A stretch of 64,000 bases of DNA, taken from assembly GCF_014529535.1 (NCBI RefSeq), contig NC_050738.1, positions 14,586,062 through 14,650,061 of the forward strand, written 5' to 3'. Below, in pieces: positions 49,926 to 61,461 of this stretch (positions are counted from its first letter, which is position 1; each line of letters opens with the position of its first letter). A program made the position numbers and the translations under genes. The notes below the pieces were generated by a model, which saw only the letters and a list, made by a program, of their open reading frames with translations, did not search any database and was not told the origin of the DNA. This DNA is from Bradysia coprophila. Taxonomy: Eukaryota; Arthropoda; Insecta; Diptera; Sciaridae.

Positions 49926-52160
49926 CTATTCAGTTTTCGGTTTCTTAGCATCAGGTTCTTCAGAGTTAAATATAGCATTCGGCTGAGTCTTCTTGTAGGC
50001 AGGCGTGATCCAGTATGGATTTTCGGCCGCATCTTTAGCATATTTCAAAATTGCTTCTCTTGGATCTTGATCGTCCTCCACTCTTTTACTCAAACCAAGG
50101 TTTCGGATGACATACGAACTCAATGTGCCACCAGAAGACGCCACACGACCACCTTGACCACTAAAAAGAACGCTTGTTAGAACATCATGAACACCCAAAA
50201 CTACCACACATTCAACAAACCTGGTAATGGGTAAATCTGGTCTTCGTGACTTGACCGGATCGAGACGATCTTTCTCTTGTTTCTTCCGTAACGATCGCGA
50301 TTTCTCTTGACGGAACATTGGCAGCGCGTGTGGAGTTATTACTTGTGTCACACCAACGACCTCGGCATGTTTCTTCTTCAAGTACGTTTTTGTAGCGCAC
50401 AGTTTAGCACCTCTCATACTCTTCTTATCATCATAGTAGCACTTGATGACCCCATTTCCGCAACCGACAAAAATTTGGTTCAACTTTGGATGCCACAACG
50501 TCTTAATGACATGCGAATCGGTCACGGGTATTTTGTTCACCAATTCGAATGTCTTTGCATTGTAGATGACAACGTGCGCAATTTTGTCACCCTTTCGCAA
50601 TGATTCACCCGTCATGATCATTGAATCGCAGGGGCTGAAACAGCAGTCGGTTGTGTCGTAACGCGAATACAAGTCAACGAATTCATGCAGAGGCGCTTTG
50701 AAGTTTCGCAAATCCCACAGTTTCATCGTTTCATCACACGATCGGGTTGCGATTTGTGTGCCAAGATGTGTAAAGGCCAAACAAGATATTTCACTGCCTT
50801 TGGTATGGGCATTTCGAACGCAGTGCGTATTGTTGACAAACATTTTCCGTGTGTCCCATGTCTGAATGCTGCCATCGTTGCAACCTAAACAATTTCACCG
50901 GAAAATTCAGTTGATCTTTTGAGTTTTGAGTAATTTATCTATAACAACCAACCTGCTGCGATTAAGGTGGCGTCGCGATTGTAACTGCAAGCGGTTGGTA
51001 TTGTTTTCAGACCACCTTGGGCCCTCGTTTTTATCAATGACTTGTGCTCTTTGGAATTGAATGCAGTCCATATTCTTATAGTCGAGTCCATCGCACTCGT
51101 TAAGAATTCATCCTTTCTGAATGGGTGAAAAACCCCGGCAGTCAATTGAGCTACATGACCTTTTGTCTTGGACATGTCTGTAATGTATTGATCGCCCTTC
51201 ACGCATTCCATTTTCTCGAAACCATCACGGTCCAGAATTTTAGCCTGAGAATTTCCCGACACAACCAAAATTGTGTCGCCGGTAACACTGTACTGAATGT
51301 TGCGAATCGGATGATTTTCGCACGGTTGAAGGGTTCGAAAACTCTTCATGTGCGTGTCCATGCCAGCAAAATCCCAGAAGCAAAGTTCGTAATCAATTGA
51401 ACCAGAAGCTAGACGGGCACCGGATGGATCACCTGCCAATGCCAATACGGCTCGACTCCCATGTTGCATTTTTACTTCGTGTGACGCCGGGATTCTGTAA
51501 AAGAAATGATTAAAACTTTGTGGATTGGTTTGCGTCTGCTTTTACGTACTTCTTGAACAGATTTGTGTCCTCGTCATCTTCATCGCTACTAGCGTCACTC
51601 ATTTCGTCCATGCTGTCTTCATCTGCACCTTTCGCATTCTGTCTGAAAAATACAAGAATCGATGAAATTGGAGGGTTGCCTTGACAGTAACTTACTTATT
51701 CGACTTACTCTTTTTTACTCTTCTCAACTGGAATCGGTACCGGGCCAATCACTGTTTCATCATCAGACTCGTCGTCGTTTGGCTCATCGTCGAGTAACGA
51801 CTTCCTGGGTGCATTTTCTCTGGCTCTGTTTATTTGCTCCTAATTCAGAAAATTTTATCCGTCACACAAATGTTTCATCAAATGATTCGGCGAGTCCACT
51901 TACTGTTATATCGAAGTTCTTTGCCTTACGACCGAATGACGAGATTCCCATAATATTTTTCACATGCTGCGTTTCTACATCGTCCTCAGCTTTGGATGTT
52001 TTGCCAAAAGTTCCAAATCCTTCGAAAAACGATTGCGAATTAAAACGTCAATTCCGTTTTTCGTGTAATCAGTTTCACACTCACCCTGAGTCAATGGAGC
52101 GGAATCATCAGATGTCTTCGGTGCATTTAGGTTTATTTTGCCAAATGTTATCTTCTTCAT
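49926..52160 (-). CDS. WDR70: WD repeat-containing protein 70
   Basis: Seven exons on the reverse strand: 52160-52085, 52019-51904, 51839-51709, 51642-51550, 51494-50953, 50884-50221, 50160-49926; 618 residues, close to the family length. The N-terminus carries FGFGTFGK-like and SSFGRKAKNFDI motifs typical of WDR70. An acidic stretch follows (about 64-135: DDEPNDDESDDE, SDASSDEDDED). WD40 blades begin near residue 150: ASGSIDYELCFWDFAG, TSAMDSTIRIWTAF, CNDGSIQTWDTRKMF, TRSCDETMKLWDLRNF, VGCGNGVIKCYY. The C-terminus ends in a KKPKTE basic tail. WDR70 is a nuclear WD40 protein linked in other animals to CRL4 ubiquitin ligase function and DNA repair; the role here is inferred from homology. A MITE sits 180 bp upstream of the ATG, probably in the promoter. 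An incomplete second copy of exon 6 lies at 62552-62826. Confidence 0.93.
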
Positions 52161-52339
52161 GTTTTTGAAACGAAAACAAAGTTTTTGAAAGTCAATTCAT
52201 TCAATTCCAAAACAAAACCAATGTTTAAGTTTTCTTCAAATTCAATTGAAGTGTCTTGGGAAGGATGTGCATATGGACAGCAACTGTCATTTTGTCATTT
52301 TGAACTATCGGATAATGTATCGTATAGGTTTGTTCAAAG

Positions 52340-52525
52340 CAAGGCTGTATACTTTGTGGAGGTCACGCAGATCGCCATTTTATTAGATACGCGGGAACAC
52401 ACCTTTTCTATACAAACAAATTCACCAAAATTGAATTTGTATGGCGTGGTGAATTTTTTGTATGAAACGTGGTGTGTAACCCGCGTATCTGCATCTGCGT
52501 GACCTCCCCAAAGTATACAGCCTTG
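52340..52525. mobile_element. hAT-type MITE upstream of WDR70, 186 bp
   Basis: Ends CAAGGCTGTATACTTTGTGG and, reversed, CAAGGCTGTATACTTTGGGG. About 65 bp of inverted similarity extends inward through GAGGTCACGCAGAT and ATACGCGGG. A perfect 8-bp target duplication GTTCAAAG flanks it (52332-52339, 52526-52533). A related copy is at 61780-62024. Confidence 0.9.
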
Positions 52526-52636
52526 GTTCAAAGCACCTAGTTCCAAGTAACTGTAAGCACCAAGGTTCTGAAAGAACATGTTAAGACACTTACGACATGT
52601 ATATTGTTTGAAAAGTCAACTTGAAAACAATTTTTA

Positions 52637-53704
52637 GACCCGTACGAAGTACTGGGGTCTTATAGGTTTACGCATACGTTTGTAACACGTCGAATTGGAC
52701 GCCATGAGTAAGGGGAAACCTATTGTGGTTGTCTAGAGATGTCTGTCTGCACGATAACTTAAGTAAAACGCATCCAATTTTGAAAATTCTTTTTTTTTTC
52801 CAGTTTGGTAATGTCAAAAGACAGGCTAAGTTCGAAGATGAGTGATTTTGGATCGACCCCTCCCGAGCTGTGGCCCAATAAGTGCTTTACGGTTTTTCGA
52901 AGATATCTCCGGACATTTAAACGTTACACTTGTAAGTGATTCGTCAAATAAAAGGTATTTACAAAAAAAAGTTTATGGAAATCAGATGACCGACTCGTGA
53001 GTTAGACCCCTTGGTGTGAAACAGGCACAGGGCGGCAAGCAGTTTTTGCTTGTAGGTCGGCCACATTTGAACATATTTCGTCTGTTTTAGCTTTATTAGA
53101 TAGGGAAAAAAAATTTAAATTATGTTCTCCGGAGCGTGAGCTAGGTCTCTTGGAGTGAGCTCTTATCTGGCTACTCGGCCGTACAGTGAACGTGGAGTAT
53201 TTTGTCAATATCTCGAGTATTTTGACCGAATTTCATGATTTTTTTTTTGTTTGAAAGGTATTAACGAATGTAAAGCGTCGGTAAAATTTCCGGTCTCCTA
53301 ACAAAATGGCTGCCGGTGGCCATATAGGATTTCAATAAAATTGATATATCTTGGGGAAAATGGTACTTAGAGAGTTTCTGTTAACATGGAAATAATTTGT
53401 TATGTGTGTGGGGTGTTTCAGGCATTCCATATATAGACATCTATATATATATCTATATTCACATATATTGAGCTATATACAGGCATATAGAGCTATATAA
53501 TAGCATATTCATCTGTGAAATGTTTATTATCTGTTGTTTACGGGGCTGTCTATATTGCAATTTATTTGTATATGGTAACAAGGCAAAAAAAGATAATGTA
53601 AGTGATTTTAAAGGGCGAATAGCTTTTCAGTAGAGAATGAAGTAAAAGAAATGAAGAGTTTCACAGTAAAGGCTTTTGATACGAATAGGTGTTTCGTACG
53701 GGTC
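52637..53704 (+). repeat. Dispersed repeat family R1, copy 2
   Basis: Nearly identical for most of its length to 60265-61441 and related (inverted) to 8602-9908. Starts GACCCGTACGAAGTACTGGG and ends TTCGTACGGGTC, giving 12-bp inverted ends, followed by GGCGTTAGCTATGTTTTT in all copies. Contains one GATGGC-type unit (AAAATGGCTGCCGG near 53302) and an AT-dinucleotide-rich patch (53430-53510). No coding capacity. Confidence 0.8.
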
Positions 53705-54026
53705 GGCGTTAGCTATGTTTTTTAGTTTTATATTAAAATTCATTCGTAAGTCCGCTGAAAATTCAAAATTAAAAGCGTCAAACATAAATCAAACGCAATG
53801 TCGCATATTGGTGATTCACGATATTCTGATATCAGAGTGCGTTGAAATTTGTATTTTATTTTATTTTATAAGGTCTGAGGCTGAGGTCCTCCACATTCAT
53901 AATAAACAATAATTTAATCAAATAATTGCATTAGTGATGTCACAGCCCTCGTCAAAGTTCACCGAGATTCCATCGTCTTTGAGAAATTTTCCGGAAGTCA
54001 TATTTTCGTCCGATAATCATCAATTT
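53705..54026. other. Intergenic, no feature
   Basis: AT-rich; the short open frame at 53676-53912 starts within the repeat and shows no domain. Confidence 0.4.
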
Positions 54027-54305
54027 TTTTCGAAGTTAATATTTGCCCCGGGAGTACTCGACCTCAGCTTTCCAACGAGCCCATACACGCCCGTGTCCTC
54101 GTCCCCTTAGGGAAATGAAATCCGGACTACGAAACCCCTATTTTCGAATTGGCACCGTTTACCACCAGACAGGTGTGGAAGATCAAAATTATCTGAGACT
54201 GGTTTTGGGGCCTAGGGACCAAGGCCTAACTAGGCATATATAAAAAAGTCCCGGAAAAAATAGCGCCGATTTCGGTCAGTCGAAATTCAAAAGAATCCCT
54301 CTTAT
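54027..54305. repeat. Fragment of a fold-back-like repeat
   Basis: TTCCAACGAGCCCATACAC and CCCGGAAAAAATAGCGCCGATTT, followed by AAAAGAATCCCTCTTA, match the layout of one FB2 arm and the right end of the repeat at 45.9 kb, at lower similarity. No opposite arm was found nearby. Confidence 0.45.
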
Positions 54306-54599
54306 GAATTTTTTTTTATTATTTTTTACGGACTTTCAGAAAGAATAATTTGTTTTACTACTTTAATTATTAATCAATAGATTTCAGATCAAAAAGAGAC
54401 GAAATCCAATTTTAATCGTTAATTGAGTAGTTGTCAAAAAAAAGAAATGTAAGTTCTGCGGTTGAAATTATTTTCTTCGACTTTCTTCTTCAAAACAAAA
54501 AATGTTACTTCTCGATCACCACAAAATAATAATCGAAAATTAATTTCGACGAAACTATTAGTTATTTCATACACGATCAAATATGCTAATTTTGTTTTG

Positions 54600-55574
54600 T
54601 ACACTGATAGAAAAGTTAACGCGCTGGACGTGTACTGTACGTAGTGGACGTGTAAATTGGCTGGCAGACAGCTATTTTTGGATCGAACTTCGGGAACGTT
54701 TAGTACACGTGCACTGCGTCAGTAAACGTCCAGTACGTTTGCTCTGGTATCCGAAATAAAATGAAATTTTGATGTACATTATTTCGTCAAATTTCGTTCT
54801 TTTTAATTTTAATTTTTTTATTTTTCGTGTTTTTATTCATTTATATCGTAACTTTTTCTTAGATAAAAATTTTCTCCATGTTTGGTGATGGGTTTGAACT
54901 GGGGACCTCTTGATCTCAAAGCGGCGCTTCAATCAATGTTGCAATTAAGACATACTACATTGATAGTTGTATTGTGAAGCGTTGGTAGAAGTAGGTAAAC
55001 GTGGAGCACGTTTGCACACAAAGTACTTATACATGCTATACGTTAAAAACATGACACACATATGAATAATTCCTTCTTCTTCTTTTTGCGTAATATTTCG
55101 ATATTTCAACAGTATGAGATTGGAACTCAGGGAATAAAACGTTTTGAAATTTAAATGACTGAATTTAATATTTCTGTTTTTAAGTGAATCCTAAAATCCT
55201 GATACAGATACATTCATCTCATGTACGTAAAGGACTTGACATAGTTGCTATTAATATAAAATGCACAGTGTACGAATGTTAACGCACAACAAGTACGATC
55301 TTTTGACATCATACTTACCATGCGTATACAAACATCCTAAACGTGTGCTTTTCTCAAACGTGTTGGGCGTATGAGGTAATTTTGCGATGAGGTTACACAT
55401 ACCAAAATTTTACACATGTCCTACGTCGACTACACGCGTGAGATGTATGGCACACATATCGTACGTAAACTTACATACGACAGATTTGCCATACATACCC
55501 GACGCATACTATGCATAACAGAAGTATATCATACATATCCGAAGTACACCGCCAAAATCTTTTTTATCAGTGTA
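54600..55574. mobile_element. Candidate non-autonomous TIR element with tRNA-like insert
   Basis: Ends TACACTGATAGAAAAG (54600) and, reversed, TACACTGATAAAAAAG (55574). The interior is full of ACGT-centred words (GTACACGTGCACTG, CAGTACGTTT, ACGTACGTA-like). No clear target duplication and no transposase. The tRNA-like stretch at 54882-54960 lies inside. Confidence 0.5.
54882..54960 (-). other. tRNA-like sequence (SINE head or tRNA pseudogene)
   Basis: The reverse strand has a near-consensus B box (AGTTCAAACCC) preceded by AAGAGGTCCCC, and AGCGCCGCTTTGAGATC where a D-to-anticodon region would lie. The acceptor stem does not close convincingly, so it is not a functional tRNA call. Confidence 0.3.
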
Positions 55575-56210
55575 ACATGTGTTAGTGTAACGTCTTACGA
55601 AATATGAATATTATACAAACTGATGTAGGGGCCACTTTTCGCCGTATGTAATTCCTGTCTAGGTATGATTAGTCTAAGGTCGAAAGGGCAACACGCCCAA
55701 ATTAAAGTGTTTAATTCTCCGCCCAAAAGTCCACAATTCTAAAGATCTGACTGGTAGCCAGATCGTCGACTGTTGAAGATTCAAAAGATTCAACAGTTGG
55801 GTTAATATTAGGGTTGTGTGATGGATAAAAGGGTTGAGACTGTAGTAGTCCACAAAAACTTGTTATCATCCCTAGATGTCAAAAATCGATTTACAACTTG
55901 CAACAAATCATGGAAGCTATAGAATTCCGACGCACTTGTGTTAGTGTTATAACGGAGTAACATACTTAATACCCTAACGTGTGTTGTGTTAGTTAGTATT
56001 TCATTGGCTACACAAAATGTTTTCAATCGGCAGAACCAGCATCAATTCGACGTGATTGTGTTGAATCCATCTATACAGACACATTTCGTTTATTTGCAGA
56101 TTGCCACTCAAACTAGAGAGAAATGAGTCAGTTCGATTTCAGACTTTGCTGATGAAGTTAATTTTTGCATTTTTTGTAATTAGTCAAAAATTAGAATTAA
56201 CAAATTGATA
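55575..56210. other. Upstream region of the EEP-fusion gene
   Basis: No gene. A short inverted pair GACTGTTGAAGATTC / AAGATTCAACAGTT lies near 55768-55798. TCAGTTCG at 56128-56135, with AGTTA 27 bases on, is a weak core-promoter candidate. Confidence 0.3.
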
Positions 56211-59200
56211 ATGGGGAATACTGATTCCATTCCTATCGTGTCTCAAGTGAAATCGGGAGTCCAACTTGTTTGTGGCGATGCAAAAGGAGCCGCCGCGACG
56301 CAAGAACGTTTCTTTCACGAATGTCCTATAGTTTCTCAGGTTAGTATACTTTATAGTTTCTAGGTTTAATTTCGTTAAATTAATGTGCGCATAAAACGAT
56401 CAGTTAGAAAATATTTACGGTCAATTCATTTTACCAGTACACCGAGCAATGGTGTAAGAAAAGCTTCACAAATTCCTTAGTAGCCGGTACAAGAATGTTA
56501 TTCATTTGCTAGGGTTGGTTTATGAACAGTATGTGTAAAAAAACCGTTAGAGGGTAAATGTGACGCAAGTCCTTGAATGTTAACTTCCAAAATAACTGTC
56601 AGGAAAAATGTTCAATAATTATTGTGAACTAGGTGACAAAGGTGTGTACTTTCAACGTAGCAGTTACGAGTTCGAAAACCTATGGGCGGTTTTTCTTCCT
56701 GATTCCAAATCACTAAAGAAATCGTTTCTACTACGTCGGGATCGGGAGCTATGTCCGTTTTAAGATAAATAGGAATTACATTAGAGTGAAAGAGACAACA
56801 CGATGTTACATAGCTTTGTCTCTTTTACTCTAATGTAATTCCCATTTAACTTAAAACGGACATAGGTCGCGATCCCGACGTCGCAGAAACGATTTCTTTA
56901 GTGATTTGGAATCAGGAAGAAAAACCGCCCATAGGTTTTCGAACTCGTAACTGCTAGAGTCGAAGTGTCAACTAAAATTCACAAAAAAAATTTGACAAAG
57001 AAAATTTTAGCCGAGAAAGTGCGTCACTGGTGGCAGATGTTGAGGAAACCCATCAAAGGAAAGCTGTAGAATATAATAATGTTATCTCCTGCAGGTAGAA
57101 ATACACAAATAAGGGCGGTCAACAATAATTGTGGGGCGATAGGATGCAGGGGAAAAAAGTCAAAAAGTTGCTGTATTCCTTGTCCCTAATTTTTTTTTTT
57201 TAATTTTGTAGTAGTGGGCTTGCGTCACGTTCGCTTACTACAGTCCGGGCATGATATCATCACAGTCTATCATTGTCTCAGAGGGGGAAACGACAATGAT
57301 ACAGCTAGTGAGCCGAGTATTTCTTCCAAACGCCAAATAGTAGTAATTTTACATTTTGTCTTATTCACCCAAGGAAATAAAAAATTCCTTCTAATTTGCT
57401 TTCTTTATCTCTATTAATTTCCTCCAATAAAAGCTAGCCCATGTCCCAGTATTTTCTGGCGTCGTTTTCCCCTCCATTGTATATTTCTAGATATGTCTCT
57501 TATCACTTCTACATTTCTTCATATAAATATTTATACAGACTATTTTTATATTTTGATATTGTTTGCTTGTATGCGTTAATGTTTTTGTTTTGTTTGATAT
57601 CAACGTATCCACCGAACAAATGGATTAAGAGAAAGTGTTCGTTCTCGGAATGCGTCAGGTCTCAGTGTTCGAATCTGCGGGTAGTCGAAACATTCATTTA
57701 ATCACCATCTTCTCAAGAAAATTCTTTAAAAACTTTAAATTTCAAATGTAAAAATAGACTTTCACGGACATTCAGTATTTACTTTTAGGCAATATATTCC
57801 CAGAAACATACTTCATAGAATTCAATGTTAGCTTACTTTGTGGTATTTTTAGATGTTAGATTACGATCGTTACACTTTTGAATTATTTTCAAAGAAAAAA
57901 TGACCAGCTAAAGCCTGGTGAGGTCCGCTTTCTTCACTATTTTAAAATTGTCTATACATAGATGTCAATTTCTTTTACAGGCAACGTCTGTGGGCTATTT
58001 AATAGCTGGTAACACCAAAGATGCTATAAAAACCCAGAAAAGGTGTGGCAAAGGATTGCTAAGTGTTGCCGATGGAATTCCGGTAGTTGGACATTTCAAA
58101 GGCGGTATACATTATCTCGTGGGGGATAAAGAAGGTGGACACCGAGCTATGAAAAGTGCTACTAGAACAACCGGAGTAATGGCTGGTGGTGTTGGAGGAT
58201 TCTTCTTAGGAGGACCTCCAGGGGCTATTGCAGGGGGAATTTATGGCGGAGTGGTGACGGATGCGGGAACGACTATTGTGACTAAAGAGAAATCTGGATA
58301 CATTGCTGCTCTTGAGAATGTAATTGAAAATCCAAATCCGGGTGATATTTTCGATTTGTGTTTGATGCCGGTCGCAGATGGCTTAGCAGGGCACAGTGCT
58401 GGTTCTTTAGCTAGTAAACTGACTACTCCTACTACTACTGTTGCTGGTACCCAAGCAGACCTTATTAAAGGTGATACATTTTACCTCACACAAAATTTGC
58501 ATGGTGCCTTCTTATATCAATTGTAAATTTATTTATTTTTGCTAGCGGGAAATCTTAAATTGGAAGCATATAAACTCTACGAAATAACCGAGGCTAAAGC
58601 AGGATTAGTACCCGAAATCCAATACATCGATGGCATGAGGCAAGTCTCCAAGCTTTACGGAAAAGCAAGTGCTCTAGAAGGAAACGTTGCTATGTCTTTG
58701 AAAGCCTCTGCTAAACTAGCTGCAGAGGTTAAGTCAGCTACAACTTCAACCGCTGGAACAGCAGCTAGCCAAACCGCCGTTTCACAAAAAGAAGCTTTGA
58801 AAGAAAAAAAGCGACTGGAACGCAAACGGGAGGGAGAGCGACGAAAAGACCAACAAAGACAACGAGCTGTGCGTACTCCGGAACTTGAGGAATCATCATC
58901 TGATTCTGAAACGGAATGCATTTGCATCGATGTCTCAATTCCTGTGGTGTTTTGCAATATGCAAAGCGTCAACCCATTGAACAGATCGGGATGTATGGAA
59001 AATAAATTTGACAGATTGAGAGCTGTGATTCAGAGAAATAATCCTGGTATCGTTGCCTTGGTGGAAACTTGGCTGAATGACAGACACACTAATGAATTTG
59101 TACTTCAACGGCTCGGTCTTCAAAATTATCACATTTTTCGACAAGATAGGAGCAATGGTCACCATGAAGGTATATCAGACTTTTTCCTGAAATTTTGCTG

Positions 59201-59915
59201 ATTGTGCCTACACAATCGAATTTCAATACTTTTAGACACTTGGCGAGGAGAAGCTCCGACGGGATTTGAAGACAGAAGAGGAGGTGGAATTCTGATTGCT
59301 TGGAGAGAAACTGTACTAAGCAATGGAAACTCGATTCGAATGTCCCATGTCACAAGTGAAGCTTTTGCTGATTCCGTCATGATTGCTGACATAACCACCC
59401 AGATGAACTGTCGAGCTTGCAATAATGATGAAATAACGAGAAAGTTTACTTTCTCAGTGGTGTACAGAAGGCCTGCGAGAGACACCGACGATTCGAATGT
59501 GGAATTGACAAATCACCTAGTTCATATCGGTTATATGGCAGTTGATTCCACGTTGGGTCACAGTGGATGGAGTATGGTTGGAGATTTCAACTGGAGAGAT
59601 GGCATCGAGGATCCACGTATTTTGAATATTCTTGAAGGTACTGAGGGTGCAGAAGGATTTCCCAGTCAAAGACAACCAACTCATCGAGACGGTGGCTCTT
59701 TGGATTTTGTAAGTTTCTATTTTATTGAAAATCTTAATATTGTGCACATTCCTTTGCTGCAATATAGTTACTATTTTATTTAGGCGGTGGGAAGTCCTGG
59801 ACATATTGGAGGATTGGCGGTGAGCAACGATCTCATAAGTGACCATCATGCTCTTGTGTACACCCTAATCTTGGGCACAGACTACAGTGCAAACAAAAGG
59901 TGTGACGAATGTTAA
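56211..59915 (+). CDS. Glycine-zipper / endonuclease-exonuclease-phosphatase fusion protein
   Basis: Five exons: 56211-56339, 57981-58470, 58546-59169, 59236-59708, 59784-59915; 615 residues; in-frame TAG at 56181-56183 upstream of the ATG. Order: MGNTDSIP (possible N-myristoylation); two copies of a short motif, CGDAKGAAATQ and AGNTKDAIKTQ; SVADGIPVVGHFKGGIHY; a glycine-zipper-like, membrane-prone stretch (about 108-140). Then an Ala/Thr-rich segment, a Lys/Arg/Glu helix (about 285-315), a Ser/Asp/Glu patch, and a C-terminal EEP fold (about 340-610). EEP residues seen: N344 (FCNMQSV), E380 (VETWL), D531 and N533 (GDFNW), D592 and H593 (ISDHHAL). This looks catalytically competent and nearest to endonucleases of non-LTR retrotransposons. 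No reverse transcriptase follows: the frame stops soon after SDHH. I do not know a characterised homologue; the function is unknown. A TCAGTT site at 56128 is a possible initiator. Confidence 0.85.
56659..56955. mobile_element. Near-perfect 297-bp palindrome (fold-back MITE)
   Basis: Lies in intron 1 of the EEP-fusion gene. Arms of about 130 bp pair almost without gaps: AGCAGTTACGAGTTCGAAAA at the left, its complement at the right, through AACCTATGGGCGGTTTTTC and TTAGAGTGAAAGAGAC. The loop near 56800-56815 is about 18 nt. No clear target duplication. Confidence 0.8.
56956..57980. other. Remainder of EEP-gene intron 1, no feature
   Basis: No gene or repeat recognised; open frames here are short and out of frame with the flanking exons. 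Confidence 0.4.
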
Positions 59916-60264
59916 GTAGACTGATGTTTAATTGGAACATAAAGGTGGCGAGCCTTTAACAAAGTTACCCTGTAAAGTGATGGGTAAAAAGGGAGGGTAA
60001 TTTTTCTTCATATTATTCTGTTAAAAGTTATAATTTTCATTCAAAAATTGATCAGAGTGTTCAATTATAGGTAATGCAGAAACGATCTTTTGTTAAAATT
60101 GTTCAAACTTAACGAATATACACCAGTTAAGACTCGGAATCGATTGTCATAGTATTACAATGATAGTTAGTGGGAAATTTTCATTCAGGTCGAGGAGATA
60201 TTCACACATTGCGTACGAAAGAAATAGCAGAATCTTTGGCCCAACACTCCTGAACGCATTTTTA
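59916..60264. other. 3' flank of the EEP-fusion gene
   Basis: Probable 3' UTR and spacer; no canonical AATAAA stands out close to the stop. Nothing else recognised. Confidence 0.35.
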
Positions 60265-61441
60265 GACCCGTACGAAGTACTGGGGTCTTATAGGTTTACG
60301 CATACGTTTGTAACACGTCGAATTGGACTCCCTGAGTAAGGGGAAACCTATTGTGGTTGTCTAGAGATGCCAAATCAATGAAAAAAAAAATGTCCGTCTG
60401 TCTGTCTGTCTGTCTGCACGATAACTTGAGTAAAACGCATCCGATTTTGAAAATTCTTTTTTTTCACGTTTGGTAATGTCAAAAGACAGGCTAAGTTCAA
60501 AGATGAGTGATTTTGGATCGACCCCTCCCGAGCTGTGGCCCAATAAGTGCTTTACGGTTTTTTGAAGATATCTCCGGACATTTAAACGTTACACTTGTAA
60601 GTGATACGTCAAATAAAAGGTATTTACAATACCGATCGACAAAAAAAAGTTTATGGAAATCGGATGACCGACTCGTGAGTTAGACCCCTTGGTGTGAAAC
60701 AGGCACAGGGCGGCAAGCAGTTTTTGCTTGTAGGTCGGCCACATTTGAACATATTTCGTCTGTTTTAGCTTTATTAGATAGGTATTGACCGTACCAATCA
60801 GGGAAAAGGAAGTTTTTGAAATTAAGCGTGAGCTAGGTCTCTTGGAGTGAGCTCTTATCTGGCTACTCGGCCGTACAGTGAACGTGGAGTATTTTGTCAA
60901 TATCTCGAGTAAATTTTGACCGAATTTCATGAATTTTTTTTTTGTTTGAAAGGCATTAACGAATGTAAAGCGTTGGTAAAATTTCCGGTCTCCTTATAAA
61001 ATGGCAGCCGGTGGCCATATTGGATTTTAATAAAAGTGAAATATCTTGGGAAAAATGGTACTTAGAGAGTTTCTGTTAACATGGAAATAATTTGTTGTGT
61101 GTGGGGTGTTTCAGGCATTCCCTATATGGACATCTATATATATCTATATTCACCTATATTGAGCTATATACAGGCATATAGAGCTATATAATAGCATGTT
61201 CATCTGTGAAATGTTTATTTATAGGAAAATATAGGTAAATATAGCGGTATATAGCTGTTTAAATAGGAATTTATGAAAGTTGACTTCGTAAGGGGCTGTC
61301 TATATTGCCTCCGGCAATTTATTTGATAAAAAGGCAAAGAAAGATAATGTAAGTGATTTTAAAGGGCGAATAGCTTTTCAGTAGAGAATGAAGAGTTTCA
61401 CAGTAAAGGCTTTTGATACGAATAGGTGTTTCGTACGGGTC
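60265..61441 (+). repeat. Dispersed repeat family R1, copy 3
   Basis: Matches 52637-53704 closely, with small indels: it has a longer GTCTG microsatellite (60391-60416) and an extra stretch around 61215-61290 (ATAGGTAAATATAGCGG). The same inverted ends GACCCGTACGAA (60265-60276) and TTCGTACGGGTC (61430-61441). Confidence 0.8.
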
Positions 61442-61461
61442 GGCGTTAGCTATGTTTTTTT

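Noticed and set aside
51662..52168. Forward 168-codon frame across the WDR70 5' exons
   Set aside because: Antisense shadow of WDR70 exons 1-3; no domain.
56211..59915. The EEP gene as an ordinary non-LTR retrotransposon ORF2
   Set aside because: It has four introns, an unrelated N-terminal module, and stops soon after the SDHH motif with no reverse transcriptase downstream.
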